Source: Kiritimatiellia bacterium (GTDB lineage Bacteria > Verrucomicrobiota > Kiritimatiellia > RFP12 > UBA1067). From it: DNA of 11,643 nucleotides. The notes under the pieces are model-generated. The model saw nothing but the letters and a program-made list of their open reading frames with translations, ran no database searches and had not been told where the DNA came from. Both the position numbers and the translations under genes were made by a program. The stretch spans positions 1-11,643 of the forward strand of contig JAEDMN010000090.1 in NCBI GenBank assembly GCA_016302985.1. The letters run 5' to 3'. Shown piece by piece: positions 1-6,898 of the stretch (its first letter is position 1; every line of letters begins with the position of its first letter).

Positions 1-1
1 C

Positions 2-2953
2 TACGTGTTCCTCGACGGCACGTTCGACCTCAACGGGCATTCCGAGACGCTCCAGAGGATCTACAACTCGCCCGACAAGGCCAATCCGCTCCGCGACGCG
101 GCGACGGGCCTGCTCGTCAACACGGCGTCGGACCCGGCCGTGGTCAAGACGCAGGCGGAAGACGCGTTCTACGGACACGTCCAGGAACGGCCCGGCACGA
201 TCGAGTTCCGCACCCAGGCGTTCAATACGAGCTTCTTTGGTGCGCCCGGCGCCGCCGCGCCGTCCAAGGTCGTCGTCGATTCCTCGGGCTGCTACTTCTC
301 CTACACGCGCTTCCGCAATCTGCGCTTCTACTTCAGGAAAATGCGCGATCCGGAGCGGGTGCCCGCGCTGGCCGAAATCCAGTTCACGTACCAGGGCCGG
401 ACGCTGCCGCCGACCGCCATCAACGCGGGCATGGGCAACAGTGTCGTCACGGGTTCCAAGTACATGAACCTGTTTGACGGCCAGGCCAAGACGGTGTGGA
501 AGGCGCAGCACCCCACGAACGTGTACGTGGATGTGCAGTTCGTGGACTACCCCCGCGTCGACGGCTACCGCTTCGTCCCCTCCGAAATCGAGAACGCCCC
601 GACCGACTGGGATGTCTACGCCTTCCGCGCGGACCCGTCAGGGTGGTTCCTCGTCGACAGCCGGCGGGGCGAGCAGATCGGTCCGCAGAAGCTCTCGTGG
701 ACGGGCTTCCGGAACAACCCGGGCAAGACCTACACCTTCTCTGCGCTCGACCGTCCGCGCGAACAGCTCGGCACGGGCAGCTCGGTCGAGCTGGTGAGGG
801 GAGGTTCCTACCACATGCGCGTCTCCTCGCTCGAGACGCTGTTCCTGGGCGCGCTCTCCGGCGAGGCCGACGTCCGCCTCGAGGACGGCAGCTGGTTCGC
901 CCCCGGCGACATGTCCGGCTGGACGGGCTCCTTTGTGTTCCAGAACACGGACGGGCGCGCGAACATGGCGCGCGTGCTGCTGGACGCCGGACTTGGCGGC
1001 GCCGCGCAGCCCGTCCGCCTCAAGGGCGACAACACGAACGTCTCGGTCGAGAACGCGGGCGCGGCGCCCGTGTCGCTGCTGGTGGACGATGCGACGGCTT
1101 CGACCCGCCTGCGCCTCGCGGACGGCGACGGCCCGATGGGCCTCGTCAAGCGCGGCTCGGGCACGGTCACGCTCGGCATCGACGAATCCGACAACACGGG
1201 CGCGACCGTGGTCGAGGCCGGCACGCTGAAGGTCAGCGGTCCGCTTGGTGCCGAACGCCTCGCGAAGTCCGTGCGCTACGTCCGCTTCTCGCCGACGTGC
1301 GTGGTCGGCGGTGCGGCGTACAAGGACTCCTTCAACTTCAACTGGGGCGCGGGCGACATCCAGCTGCTCGACGCCGCGGGCGAGGTGGTGCCGTGGCCCG
1401 CGGGCACGACGATCTCCGCGCCGTGGGGCGGACACGCCACGGCGACGCTGGCATGCCTGATCGACGGCGATCCCGCGACGCGCGGCCTCGTCTACAACCG
1501 CGACCAGAAGAACAACACGGCCGAGCTCACGCCGGTGACGGTCGACACGAAGACCGGCGTCGCCTTCGCCGGCTACCGCTGGTACACGTCGAACGGCGGT
1601 TCGGACAGGAACCGCACGCCGACGGGCTGGATCCTTGAGACGAGCGACGACGGCGAAGTCTGGACGGTCGTCTCCACGGGTTCGCAGAATTGGGGCGGCA
1701 CGGACAAAGACGCGACGGCGAACCCCCGCGGCCCGTTCACGCGCGACGGCGCCGTCCGGCCCGCGTCCACGCTCGCGACGCTGCCGACGGAGTTCTTCGC
1801 GGGGACGACGGCGCGCTCGACCCGCGCGCCCGCGTTGAAGGCGCGCTACTTCCGCTTCGCGCCGCATGAGACGTACAGTCCGCTGGACTACGAGCACGGC
1901 TACGGCTGGATGGTCTCCGAATTCGCGCTCTTCCGCGACGGCGCGCGCGTGGACTGGCCCGCGGGCGCGTCCGCAACGGTCACCGGCGGCGACATGAACA
2001 CCTCCAACGGCTCCGCCGTCTCGAAACTGTGCGATAACGTGACGACCGGCGGCACGGACAACTCCACGCTCCACCGCGTGTTCGTCACGCAGATGCCGTC
2101 CTGGGCCGAGATCGACGCGGGCGAGGAGGTCGCCTTCGACGGCTACGGATTCTACAGCGCGGCGGGCGGAGGCTTCCTGAACCGCATCCCCGTCTCCTGG
2201 ACGTTCTCCGTCAGCTCGGACGGCACGACCTGGCACGAGGTCGACAACCGCTTCCAGGAACGGAGCACGGTGAAGGGGTCGATCTACACGCAGCAGGGCG
2301 TCTGGAGCGTGGCGGACAAGTTCCCGCTGCTGAGTGCCGCCGACGCGACCGACGCGCTGGGCGACGCCTCGCCGGTCGAAATCGCTTCCGGCGCGACGCT
2401 CGCCGTCGACTCGGTCTACGAGAAGTTCGGGTCGCTGTCGGGCGCCGGCACGCTCGCGCTCGCCGGCGGCTCCGTCGCGGAGATCAACGCCTGCGTCGCG
2501 GACGCGGCGGCCTTCTCCGGCGCGGTGACGGGGGCTGGCACGCTGGCCGTCTGCGGCGACCAGGCGCAGACCTTCGCCGACGCGGCGCTCACCGTGCCGA
2601 AGCTCGAGCTGAACGGCGGCGTGGTCGCGGGCACGGCGTCCTTCGGCGGCGGCGACCTCGTGCTCGCGTGCAACGGCGGCGCGCTGTGGGGCACGCTCTC
2701 CGGCGTCGGGACGCTGTCGCTGACGGGCACCCCGAAGATCGCGCTGCCCGCGGACACGTTCGAGCAGGGCGGCGCGCGGATGACGCTCGTCCAGGCGACG
2801 TCGATCTCCGCCGACGCGCAGGCCGCGTTCCAGAAGGCCGAGGTCGTCGCGCCCGAGGGGCTGCCGGGCAGCTGGACGCCGCACGTCTCCGTCTCGGCGA
2901 CCGAGATCAAGGTCTCCGTCGGACCGTCGGGCACGGTCCTCTACTTCCGCTGA
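2..2953 (+). CDS. Partial large secreted discoidin/autotransporter-repeat protein (C-terminal ~983 aa)
   Basis: The reading frame is open at the left edge (a Tyr codon precedes the first GTG at 5), so this is the C-terminal part of a longer protein; the GTG is not a credible start. Residue numbers count from that GTG. The N-terminal stretch (GTFDLNGHSETL, about 5-16) looks like an autotransporter-associated beta strand. Three discoidin (F5/8 type C)-like modules follow at about 103-222, 420-565 and 611-750; the last two share a R-Y-x-R-F opening, a WPAG turn and an S-x-DG-x-x-W strand. A classic autotransporter-associated repeat (GLVKRGSGTVTL to AGTLKV) sits at 379-410. The tail (about 785-910) repeats G-[AV]-GTL strands as in a beta-helix. 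Discoidin modules usually bind glycans. I see no catalytic domain, outer-membrane barrel, PEP-CTERM or LPXTG signal; the protein ends GTVLYFR. Likely an exported glycan-binding or surface protein; substrate unknown. Only 7 bases separate it from the next start. Confidence 0.85.
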   Translation, partial: YVFLDGTFDLNGHSETLQRIYNSPDKANPLRDAATGLLVNTASDPAVVKTQAEDAFYGHVQERPGTIEFRTQAFNTSFFGAPGAAAPSKVVVDSSGCYFSYTRFRNLRFYFRKMRDPERVPALAEIQFTYQGRTLPPTAINAGMGNSVVTGSKYMNLFDGQAKTVWKAQHPTNVYVDVQFVDYPRVDGYRFVPSEIENAPTDWDVYAFRADPSGWFLVDSRRGEQIGPQKLSWTGFRNNPGKTYTFSALDRPREQLGTGSSVELVRGGSYHMRVSSLETLFLGALSGEADVRLEDGSWFAPGDMSGWTGSFVFQNTDGRANMARVLLDAGLGGAAQPVRLKGDNTNVSVENAGAAPVSLLVDDATASTRLRLADGDGPMGLVKRGSGTVTLGIDESDNTGATVVEAGTLKVSGPLGAERLAKSVRYVRFSPTCVVGGAAYKDSFNFNWGAGDIQLLDAAGEVVPWPAGTTISAPWGGHATATLACLIDGDPATRGLVYNRDQKNNTAELTPVTVDTKTGVAFAGYRWYTSNGGSDRNRTPTGWILETSDDGEVWTVVSTGSQNWGGTDKDATANPRGPFTRDGAVRPASTLATLPTEFFAGTTARSTRAPALKARYFRFAPHETYSPLDYEHGYGWMVSEFALFRDGARVDWPAGASATVTGGDMNTSNGSAVSKLCDNVTTGGTDNSTLHRVFVTQMPSWAEIDAGEEVAFDGYGFYSAAGGGFLNRIPVSWTFSVSSDGTTWHEVDNRFQERSTVKGSIYTQQGVWSVADKFPLLSAADATDALGDASPVEIASGATLAVDSVYEKFGSLSGAGTLALAGGSVAEINACVADAAAFSGAVTGAGTLAVCGDQAQTFADAALTVPKLELNGGVVAGTASFGGGDLVLACNGGALWGTLSGVGTLSLTGTPKIALPADTFEQGGARMTLVQATSISADAQAAFQKAEVVAPEGLPGSWTPHVSVSATEIKVSVGPSGTVLYFR
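2435..2722 (+). repeat. Protein-level beta-strand repeats (LSGAGTLAL type)
   Basis: Within the tail of the first gene, three copies of a nine-residue strand occur: LSGAGTLAL (2435-2461), VTGAGTLAV (2525-2551) and LSGVGTLSL (2696-2722). This is the spacing and composition of a right-handed beta-helix or autotransporter-associated repeat. The repeat is clear at protein level but only approximate in DNA, so it is diverged and not a recent tandem duplication. Confidence 0.6.
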
Positions 2954-2960
2954 GGTGCGC

Positions 2961-3197
2961 ATGAGGAAGCTGCTGGTCCTGTCCTGCCTGTCGCTCGCGT
3001 TCGCCGTGGGCGCGGCGCCGCCGGAGCAGTCCCGTCCCGAGCTGAAGGGCACGCGGATCTACGCGCGCGGGGCGGACGACACGAAGGTCGTGGCCCTCGC
3101 GGCGGCGCGGATCCTCGCGCGGCTGAACGGGAGGGCGTCCGTCGGACCCCAGGTCGACTTCATCTACGATTTCATCATGGATTCAAACAAGGAGTAG
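2961..3197 (+). CDS. Small secreted protein of unknown function (78 aa)
   Basis: I do not recognise this gene. I chose the ATG at 2961 over an in-frame GTG at 2955 because it gives a clean signal peptide (MRK, then a hydrophobic stretch, likely cleavage near AVGA/APPE at residues 18-19) and a GAGG ribosome site lies 5 bases upstream, overlapping the previous stop codon. The mature product is only about 60 residues: a Pro-rich start, a charged GTRIYARGADDTK segment, an Ala/Leu-rich helix (about residues 40-55, VVALAAARILARL) and an acidic-aromatic end (VDFIYDFIMDSNKE). There are no Cys residues in the mature part and no known motif. It lies 7 bases after the discoidin protein and 7 bases before the oxidoreductase, so it is probably co-transcribed. 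It could be a small accessory protein or the remnant N-terminus of a larger decayed gene. G+C-rich codon use matches its neighbours, which supports real coding. Confidence 0.6.
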   Translation: MRKLLVLSCLSLAFAVGAAPPEQSRPELKGTRIYARGADDTKVVALAAARILARLNGRASVGPQVDFIYDFIMDSNKE

Positions 3198-3200
3198 GAG
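3196..3200 (+). promoter_or_regulatory. Ribosome binding site for the Gfo/Idh/MocA gene, overlapping the upstream stop
   Basis: AGGAG ends 4 bases before the ATG at 3205 and shares bases with the TAG stop (3195-3197) of the small upstream gene. This fixes the start of the oxidoreductase and suggests translational coupling between the two genes. Confidence 0.6.
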
Positions 3201-3204
3201 AGAC

Positions 3205-4539
3205 ATGCTGACTCGAAGAGGATTCATCCGGGCGGGCGCCGCGGCCGCGGCGCTGACGCCCGTCGTCGGCTTCCCCGCGGTGGTGAAGCGGCGCAACGCG
3301 AACGAGCTGTTGTCGCACGCGTGCATTGGCACGGGCAACATGGCGCGCGCGGACCTGAACGGTCTGCGCTCGCACCGCGACATCCACATCACGGCGCTCT
3401 GCGACGTGGACGCGAACTACCTCGCCGCGGCGAAGAAGATCTGCCCCGACGCGCGCGTCTACCGCAACGCCTTCGAGATGTTCGAGAAGGAGGGGGCGGC
3501 GATCGACTCCGTGAACGTCTCCACGCCGGACCACACGCACGCGCAGTACGTGCTCGAGGCCCTGCGGCGCGGACTGAACGTCTACGGACAGAAGCCGCTC
3601 TGCCACGACCTCGAGGACTGCCGGCGCATCGAGGCGCTCGCGAACGAGAAGCAGGCCGTCACGCAGATGGGCACGCAGATCGCCTCGTGGGAGTGCGACC
3701 GAAAGACCGTCGCCGCGCTGCGCAGCGGGCGCATCGGCGAGGTCCGGCGCGTGTGGCTCTTCTCCACGCGTCGCGGCGAACCCGGACCGGCCCACTTCGC
3801 GTGGCCGGTCAAGGAGGACCCCGTTCCCGCGACGCTGGACTGGAAGACCTGGCTCGGGCCCGTGGCCTACCGTCCCTACACCAACGCCGTCTACCATCCG
3901 GGCGCCTGGCGCAAGTGGCGCGCGTTCGGCACGTCCTGGCTGGGCGATCTCGCGCTGCACCTGATGAGCCCCGTGTGGATGGGCCTCAACCTCGGCACGA
4001 CCGAGCCCGAAAGCGTGGTCGCGGAGGTGTCGGACGACGACTGGACCGACGAGCAGCGCCGCGAGTACTGGCCGTCGATGTCGCACCTCGTCTGGACCTT
4101 CCCCGGCGTCAAGGCGAGCGGCGGCAAGCCGTTCACGATGGAGTGGTGCGACGGCTTCGGCCACGTGGGTTTCCGGCTCGAGCCGAAGTTCCTGCCGCCC
4201 GCCTTCCTGGAGGACGTTGCCGCGCGCACGCCGCTCGGCCGCCTGCCGGCGCAGGGCCGCGTGATCGAGGGCACGGAGGGCTGGCTGCTCTCCACGCACT
4301 ACGACGTCACGCCGTATTTCGTGATGAAGGACGGGCGGCCCGCGCCCAGCGCGCCCGGCGTCGACTCGGTGCCGTCGCACTGGCATGAATTCGTCAACTG
4401 CTGCCTGCAGGGCGGCACGCCGCAGAGTTCGTTCGGCTGGACGGCCCGCATGACCGGGACCGGTCTGATGGGCAACGCCGCGCAGCTCACGCCGGGCGTG
4501 GTGCGCCGCTGGGATTCGCAGAAGGGGGTGCTCGTATGA
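3205..4539 (+). CDS. Tat-exported Gfo/Idh/MocA family NAD(P)-dependent oxidoreductase
   Basis: A 444-residue oxidoreductase expected to oxidise or reduce a sugar or sugar derivative with NAD(P). A Tat signal is obvious: TRRGFIR at residues 3-9 followed by an Ala-rich hydrophobic stretch, so it is probably exported folded with its cofactor. The Rossmann domain (about 37-155) shows the dinucleotide loop IGTGNMA (41-47), the ALCDVD end of strand two (64-69), NVSTPDHTH (104-112) and the GQKPLCHD loop (128-135), the usual EKP motif in its QKP form, as in many secreted PVC members. The C-terminal substrate domain holds WLGDLALHLMSP (245-256), with D248 and H252 where the family's catalytic pair lies. 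Length is typical of exported members. Its stop overlaps the next start by 4 bases. Pairing with a DUF1080 gene matches known 3-keto-glycoside pathways, so glycoside C3 oxidation is a reasonable but unproven role. Confidence 0.93.
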   Translation: MLTRRGFIRAGAAAAALTPVVGFPAVVKRRNANELLSHACIGTGNMARADLNGLRSHRDIHITALCDVDANYLAAAKKICPDARVYRNAFEMFEKEGAAIDSVNVSTPDHTHAQYVLEALRRGLNVYGQKPLCHDLEDCRRIEALANEKQAVTQMGTQIASWECDRKTVAALRSGRIGEVRRVWLFSTRRGEPGPAHFAWPVKEDPVPATLDWKTWLGPVAYRPYTNAVYHPGAWRKWRAFGTSWLGDLALHLMSPVWMGLNLGTTEPESVVAEVSDDDWTDEQRREYWPSMSHLVWTFPGVKASGGKPFTMEWCDGFGHVGFRLEPKFLPPAFLEDVAARTPLGRLPAQGRVIEGTEGWLLSTHYDVTPYFVMKDGRPAPSAPGVDSVPSHWHEFVNCCLQGGTPQSSFGWTARMTGTGLMGNAAQLTPGVVRRWDSQKGVLV

Positions 4540-5699
4540 AGCGTCTGATTCTTGGCAGCGCCGCGCTGGCGGCGTGCATCGCCGTCGCCGAACCGTCCGG
4601 GGACCGTCCGGACGACCGCCATGCGTGGGCGGTGCACGACGTGAACCGTCCGGACCCCGTCAAGATCACGGTGCCCGAGAACGGCGTGCCCTCCGACGCG
4701 CTCGTCCTGTTCGACGGCACGGCGGAGTCCGTCGCGAAGAACTGGCGCGCGGCCGACGGCAAGGCGTCGAAGTGGACCGTGAAGGACGGCACGTTCGTGT
4801 GCGCGCCGGGTTCGGGTCCGGCCGTCACGGCGGAGGCCTTCGCCGACTGCCAGCTGCACATCGAGTGGAAGACGCCCGTCGACGACGTCGAGGGGTGGGG
4901 CAACTCGGGCGTGATCTTCATGGGACAGTACGAGATCCAGATCCTCGACTCGTCCGCGATCGAGCCTTCTAAATCCCCCTGGAAGCCCGCGAACTACGCG
5001 GATGGCCAGGCGGGCGCGGTCTACGGACAGAATCCGCCGATCGTCAACCCGTGCCGCAAGCCGGGCGAATGGCAGAGCTACGACATCGTGTTCCATCCGC
5101 CGCTGCGCGACGGGAAGCGGCTGGTCGACCCCGGCAGCGTCACCGTGTTCTTCAACGGCGTGCTCGTGCAGGACGACTGGCCGTTCCAGGGCACGACGGG
5201 CTGGTGCCGCCGCATCAAGACGCACGCCGAGGCCACGTCCGCGCCGCTCTACCTGCAGGACCACGGCCACCCCGTGCCGTTCCGCAACGTGTGGATCCGC
5301 CGGATTCCCTCGCGGTACGCCGACACGGTCAACGGGTCCGTCGGCACGAAGTACGGCGACGTCGCGAAGCTCCGCCACGAGCTGGCGGCGCAGTCGCTCG
5401 CGTTCGCGGACGCGACGGACGACCCGGCCGAGAAGTTCATCCGCCTCTGGGAGTCGTTCTGCTACGAGCCCGACCGCAAGGTGAAGCGCCTGCTGGACGC
5501 CGGCGAGGCGGAGACGCTCAAGGCGCTCGCCGAGGGGCGGGGGGCGTTCGGCGACCCGCGCCGCTTCAACGCCTTCCGCCGCTTCGTGAAGATGCTCGTC
5601 TCCACGGGATGGCTGCCGAAGGACGCGAAGATCGCGGTGCAGCTCGAGAAGATGCCGGCGCCTCCGAAGCCGAAGGCGCCGAACATGCGGGATTTCTAA
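4536..5699 (+). CDS. DUF1080 / 3-keto-disaccharide hydrolase-like secreted protein
   Basis: A 387-residue exported protein of the DUF1080 (3-keto-disaccharide hydrolase) family, a concanavalin-like beta-sandwich. Several members cleave glycosidic bonds of 3-keto sugars after oxidation by a partner dehydrogenase. The start is the ATG of an ATGA overlap with the previous gene, indicating translational coupling. The N-terminus (MKRLILGSAALAAC) has either a lipobox (LAAC, Cys14) or a signal peptidase I site (AVA/EP, residues 16-20); I cannot decide. Family landmarks run in order: LFDG (58-61), W-x-V-x-DG-x-F (80-87), HIEWKTP (108-114), GNSGVIFMGQYEIQILDS (122-139), GAVYGQNPP (160-168), EWQSYDIVFHPP (178-189), VTVFFNGVLVQDD (202-214) and PLYLQDHGHPVPFRNVWIR (237-255). 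After about residue 260 comes a charged, helical extension of roughly 125 residues that I do not recognise and that is not part of the core domain. Confidence 0.92.
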   Translation: MKRLILGSAALAACIAVAEPSGDRPDDRHAWAVHDVNRPDPVKITVPENGVPSDALVLFDGTAESVAKNWRAADGKASKWTVKDGTFVCAPGSGPAVTAEAFADCQLHIEWKTPVDDVEGWGNSGVIFMGQYEIQILDSSAIEPSKSPWKPANYADGQAGAVYGQNPPIVNPCRKPGEWQSYDIVFHPPLRDGKRLVDPGSVTVFFNGVLVQDDWPFQGTTGWCRRIKTHAEATSAPLYLQDHGHPVPFRNVWIRRIPSRYADTVNGSVGTKYGDVAKLRHELAAQSLAFADATDDPAEKFIRLWESFCYEPDRKVKRLLDAGEAETLKALAEGRGAFGDPRRFNAFRRFVKMLVSTGWLPKDAKIAVQLEKMPAPPKPKAPNMRDF

Positions 5700-5703
5700 C
5701 GGG

Positions 5704-6891
5704 ATGAACCACATGCAGCGACGTGAGTTCCTGGCGGCGGCGACGGGCCTGCCGCTGCTCGCGGGCGCGGCGCAGCCGGAAGTCCGGCCGCCGCGCTTCG
5801 CGCCGTACGCGAATCCGAAGCTCGGGCCGCGCCCGGACTTCTGGAAGGTGCGGCCGGACGAGATCGCCGAGCGGTGCCGCACGGTGACGCGGGGGCGGTC
5901 CGAAGTCATCGCCCGCACGCCGCTCGGCCATCCCGTCTACGCGGTCTTCTACGGGGACTTCAGCGAGCCGCCGCCGCAGACGAACTGGTCCGCGGGCGCG
6001 TCCTCCACGACCTGGCGGAACTTCGTCGGCGACCGGAAGGACGGGAAGCAGACGTTCCTGTTCGTCGCGGGCGTCCACGGCGCCGAGGCGGAGACCGTCG
6101 CCGGCGCGATGAACGTGATCCAGCTGCTGGAGACGGGACGCGACTACCGCGGGAAGGCGGACCCCGTGCTGACGGACCTCGTCTCGAAATACCGCTTCAT
6201 CGTCGTGCCGTGCGGCAACATGGACGGGCGCGCGATTTCGCCGGACCATCTGCGCGGACTCGACTTCCACGACTTCCGCGTGGCGTCCCAGGGCGCGTGG
6301 AAGGACGGTTCGCTCGTCGGATGGCGCGGCAGCAAGGCCTGGTTCCCGCTGCCGCTCGACCGCGTCTCCTATCCGGGCGGCTATCCGAACGCCGACGGCT
6401 ACAACATCATGCACGACGCGGCGCCGGGCGACATCCGCACGGCCGAGGCGCGGGCGCTGCTGAAGCTCGCCGCGCGCTGGCGCGTGGACGCGGTGCTGAA
6501 CGGGCACTCCTACGAGTACGCGCCGTCCATCCTGCCGCCGAGCTCGCTCGACCTGCCCGCGAAGGCGGAGCGGGGCCTCGACATCCGCCTGCGCGTCAAC
6601 CGGGCGATCCACGCGGCCGGCCTGACCGCGCGGGAGCCGACGCGCGGCGCGGCGCGTCCGAGCCACAACCTCAACACGATGTTCGCGCTCTCCTCCGGCG
6701 CGCTCGCGCTGACGCTCGAGAGCTCGGTCTCCTTCGACCGCCCCCTCAAGCCGCCGAAGGTGCAGCCGGCGCGGACCTACTCCTTCGAGGAGCTGATGGA
6801 GCCGACGTTCATCGCTCTGCGCGAATTCCTCGCCGACGGGCTGGAACGTCCGTTCCTCGACCGCGGCGACGACCATGTGAAACCGGACTGA
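5704..6891 (+). CDS. Tat-exported M14-type zinc carboxypeptidase-like protein
   Basis: A 395-residue metallopeptidase-like protein of the M14 (carboxypeptidase A) superfamily, expected to remove C-terminal residues from peptides or cleave amide-linked substrates. The N-terminus QRREFLAAATGLPLLAGAA is a Tat-type signal, and export with zinc already bound would fit. The zinc site is visible: VHGAEAE gives H125 and E128, and NGHSYEY gives H268. E339 in LTLESS fits the general base. PCGNMDGR (169-176) matches the strand around the family's NPDG motif. I do not clearly see the substrate carboxylate-binding Asn-Arg pair of classic carboxypeptidases, so the substrate may not be an ordinary peptide C-terminus. 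The start at 5704 has only a weak ribosome site; an in-frame ATG at 5713 would place the Tat motif nearer the N-terminus and may be the true start. It begins 4 bases after the DUF1080 stop and ends 7 bases before the glycoside hydrolase. Confidence 0.85.
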   Translation: MNHMQRREFLAAATGLPLLAGAAQPEVRPPRFAPYANPKLGPRPDFWKVRPDEIAERCRTVTRGRSEVIARTPLGHPVYAVFYGDFSEPPPQTNWSAGASSTTWRNFVGDRKDGKQTFLFVAGVHGAEAETVAGAMNVIQLLETGRDYRGKADPVLTDLVSKYRFIVVPCGNMDGRAISPDHLRGLDFHDFRVASQGAWKDGSLVGWRGSKAWFPLPLDRVSYPGGYPNADGYNIMHDAAPGDIRTAEARALLKLAARWRVDAVLNGHSYEYAPSILPPSSLDLPAKAERGLDIRLRVNRAIHAAGLTAREPTRGAARPSHNLNTMFALSSGALALTLESSVSFDRPLKPPKVQPARTYSFEELMEPTFIALREFLADGLERPFLDRGDDHVKPD

Positions 6892-6898
6892 GACAGAC

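Noticed and set aside
638..3052. An 804-codon open frame on the - strand opposite the discoidin protein
   Set aside because: Same Arg/Ala-rich shadow composition. It runs antisense through a well-supported protein and has no ribosome site or domain.
3582..3605. GQKPL in the oxidoreductase as a broken EKP motif
   Set aside because: The Gln form is frequent in exported Gfo/Idh/MocA members of PVC bacteria, so it is not evidence of inactivation.
4537..4539. Possible frameshift joining the oxidoreductase and DUF1080 genes
   Set aside because: The ATGA overlap is a normal coupled stop-start. Both proteins have complete ends and the second has its own signal peptide.
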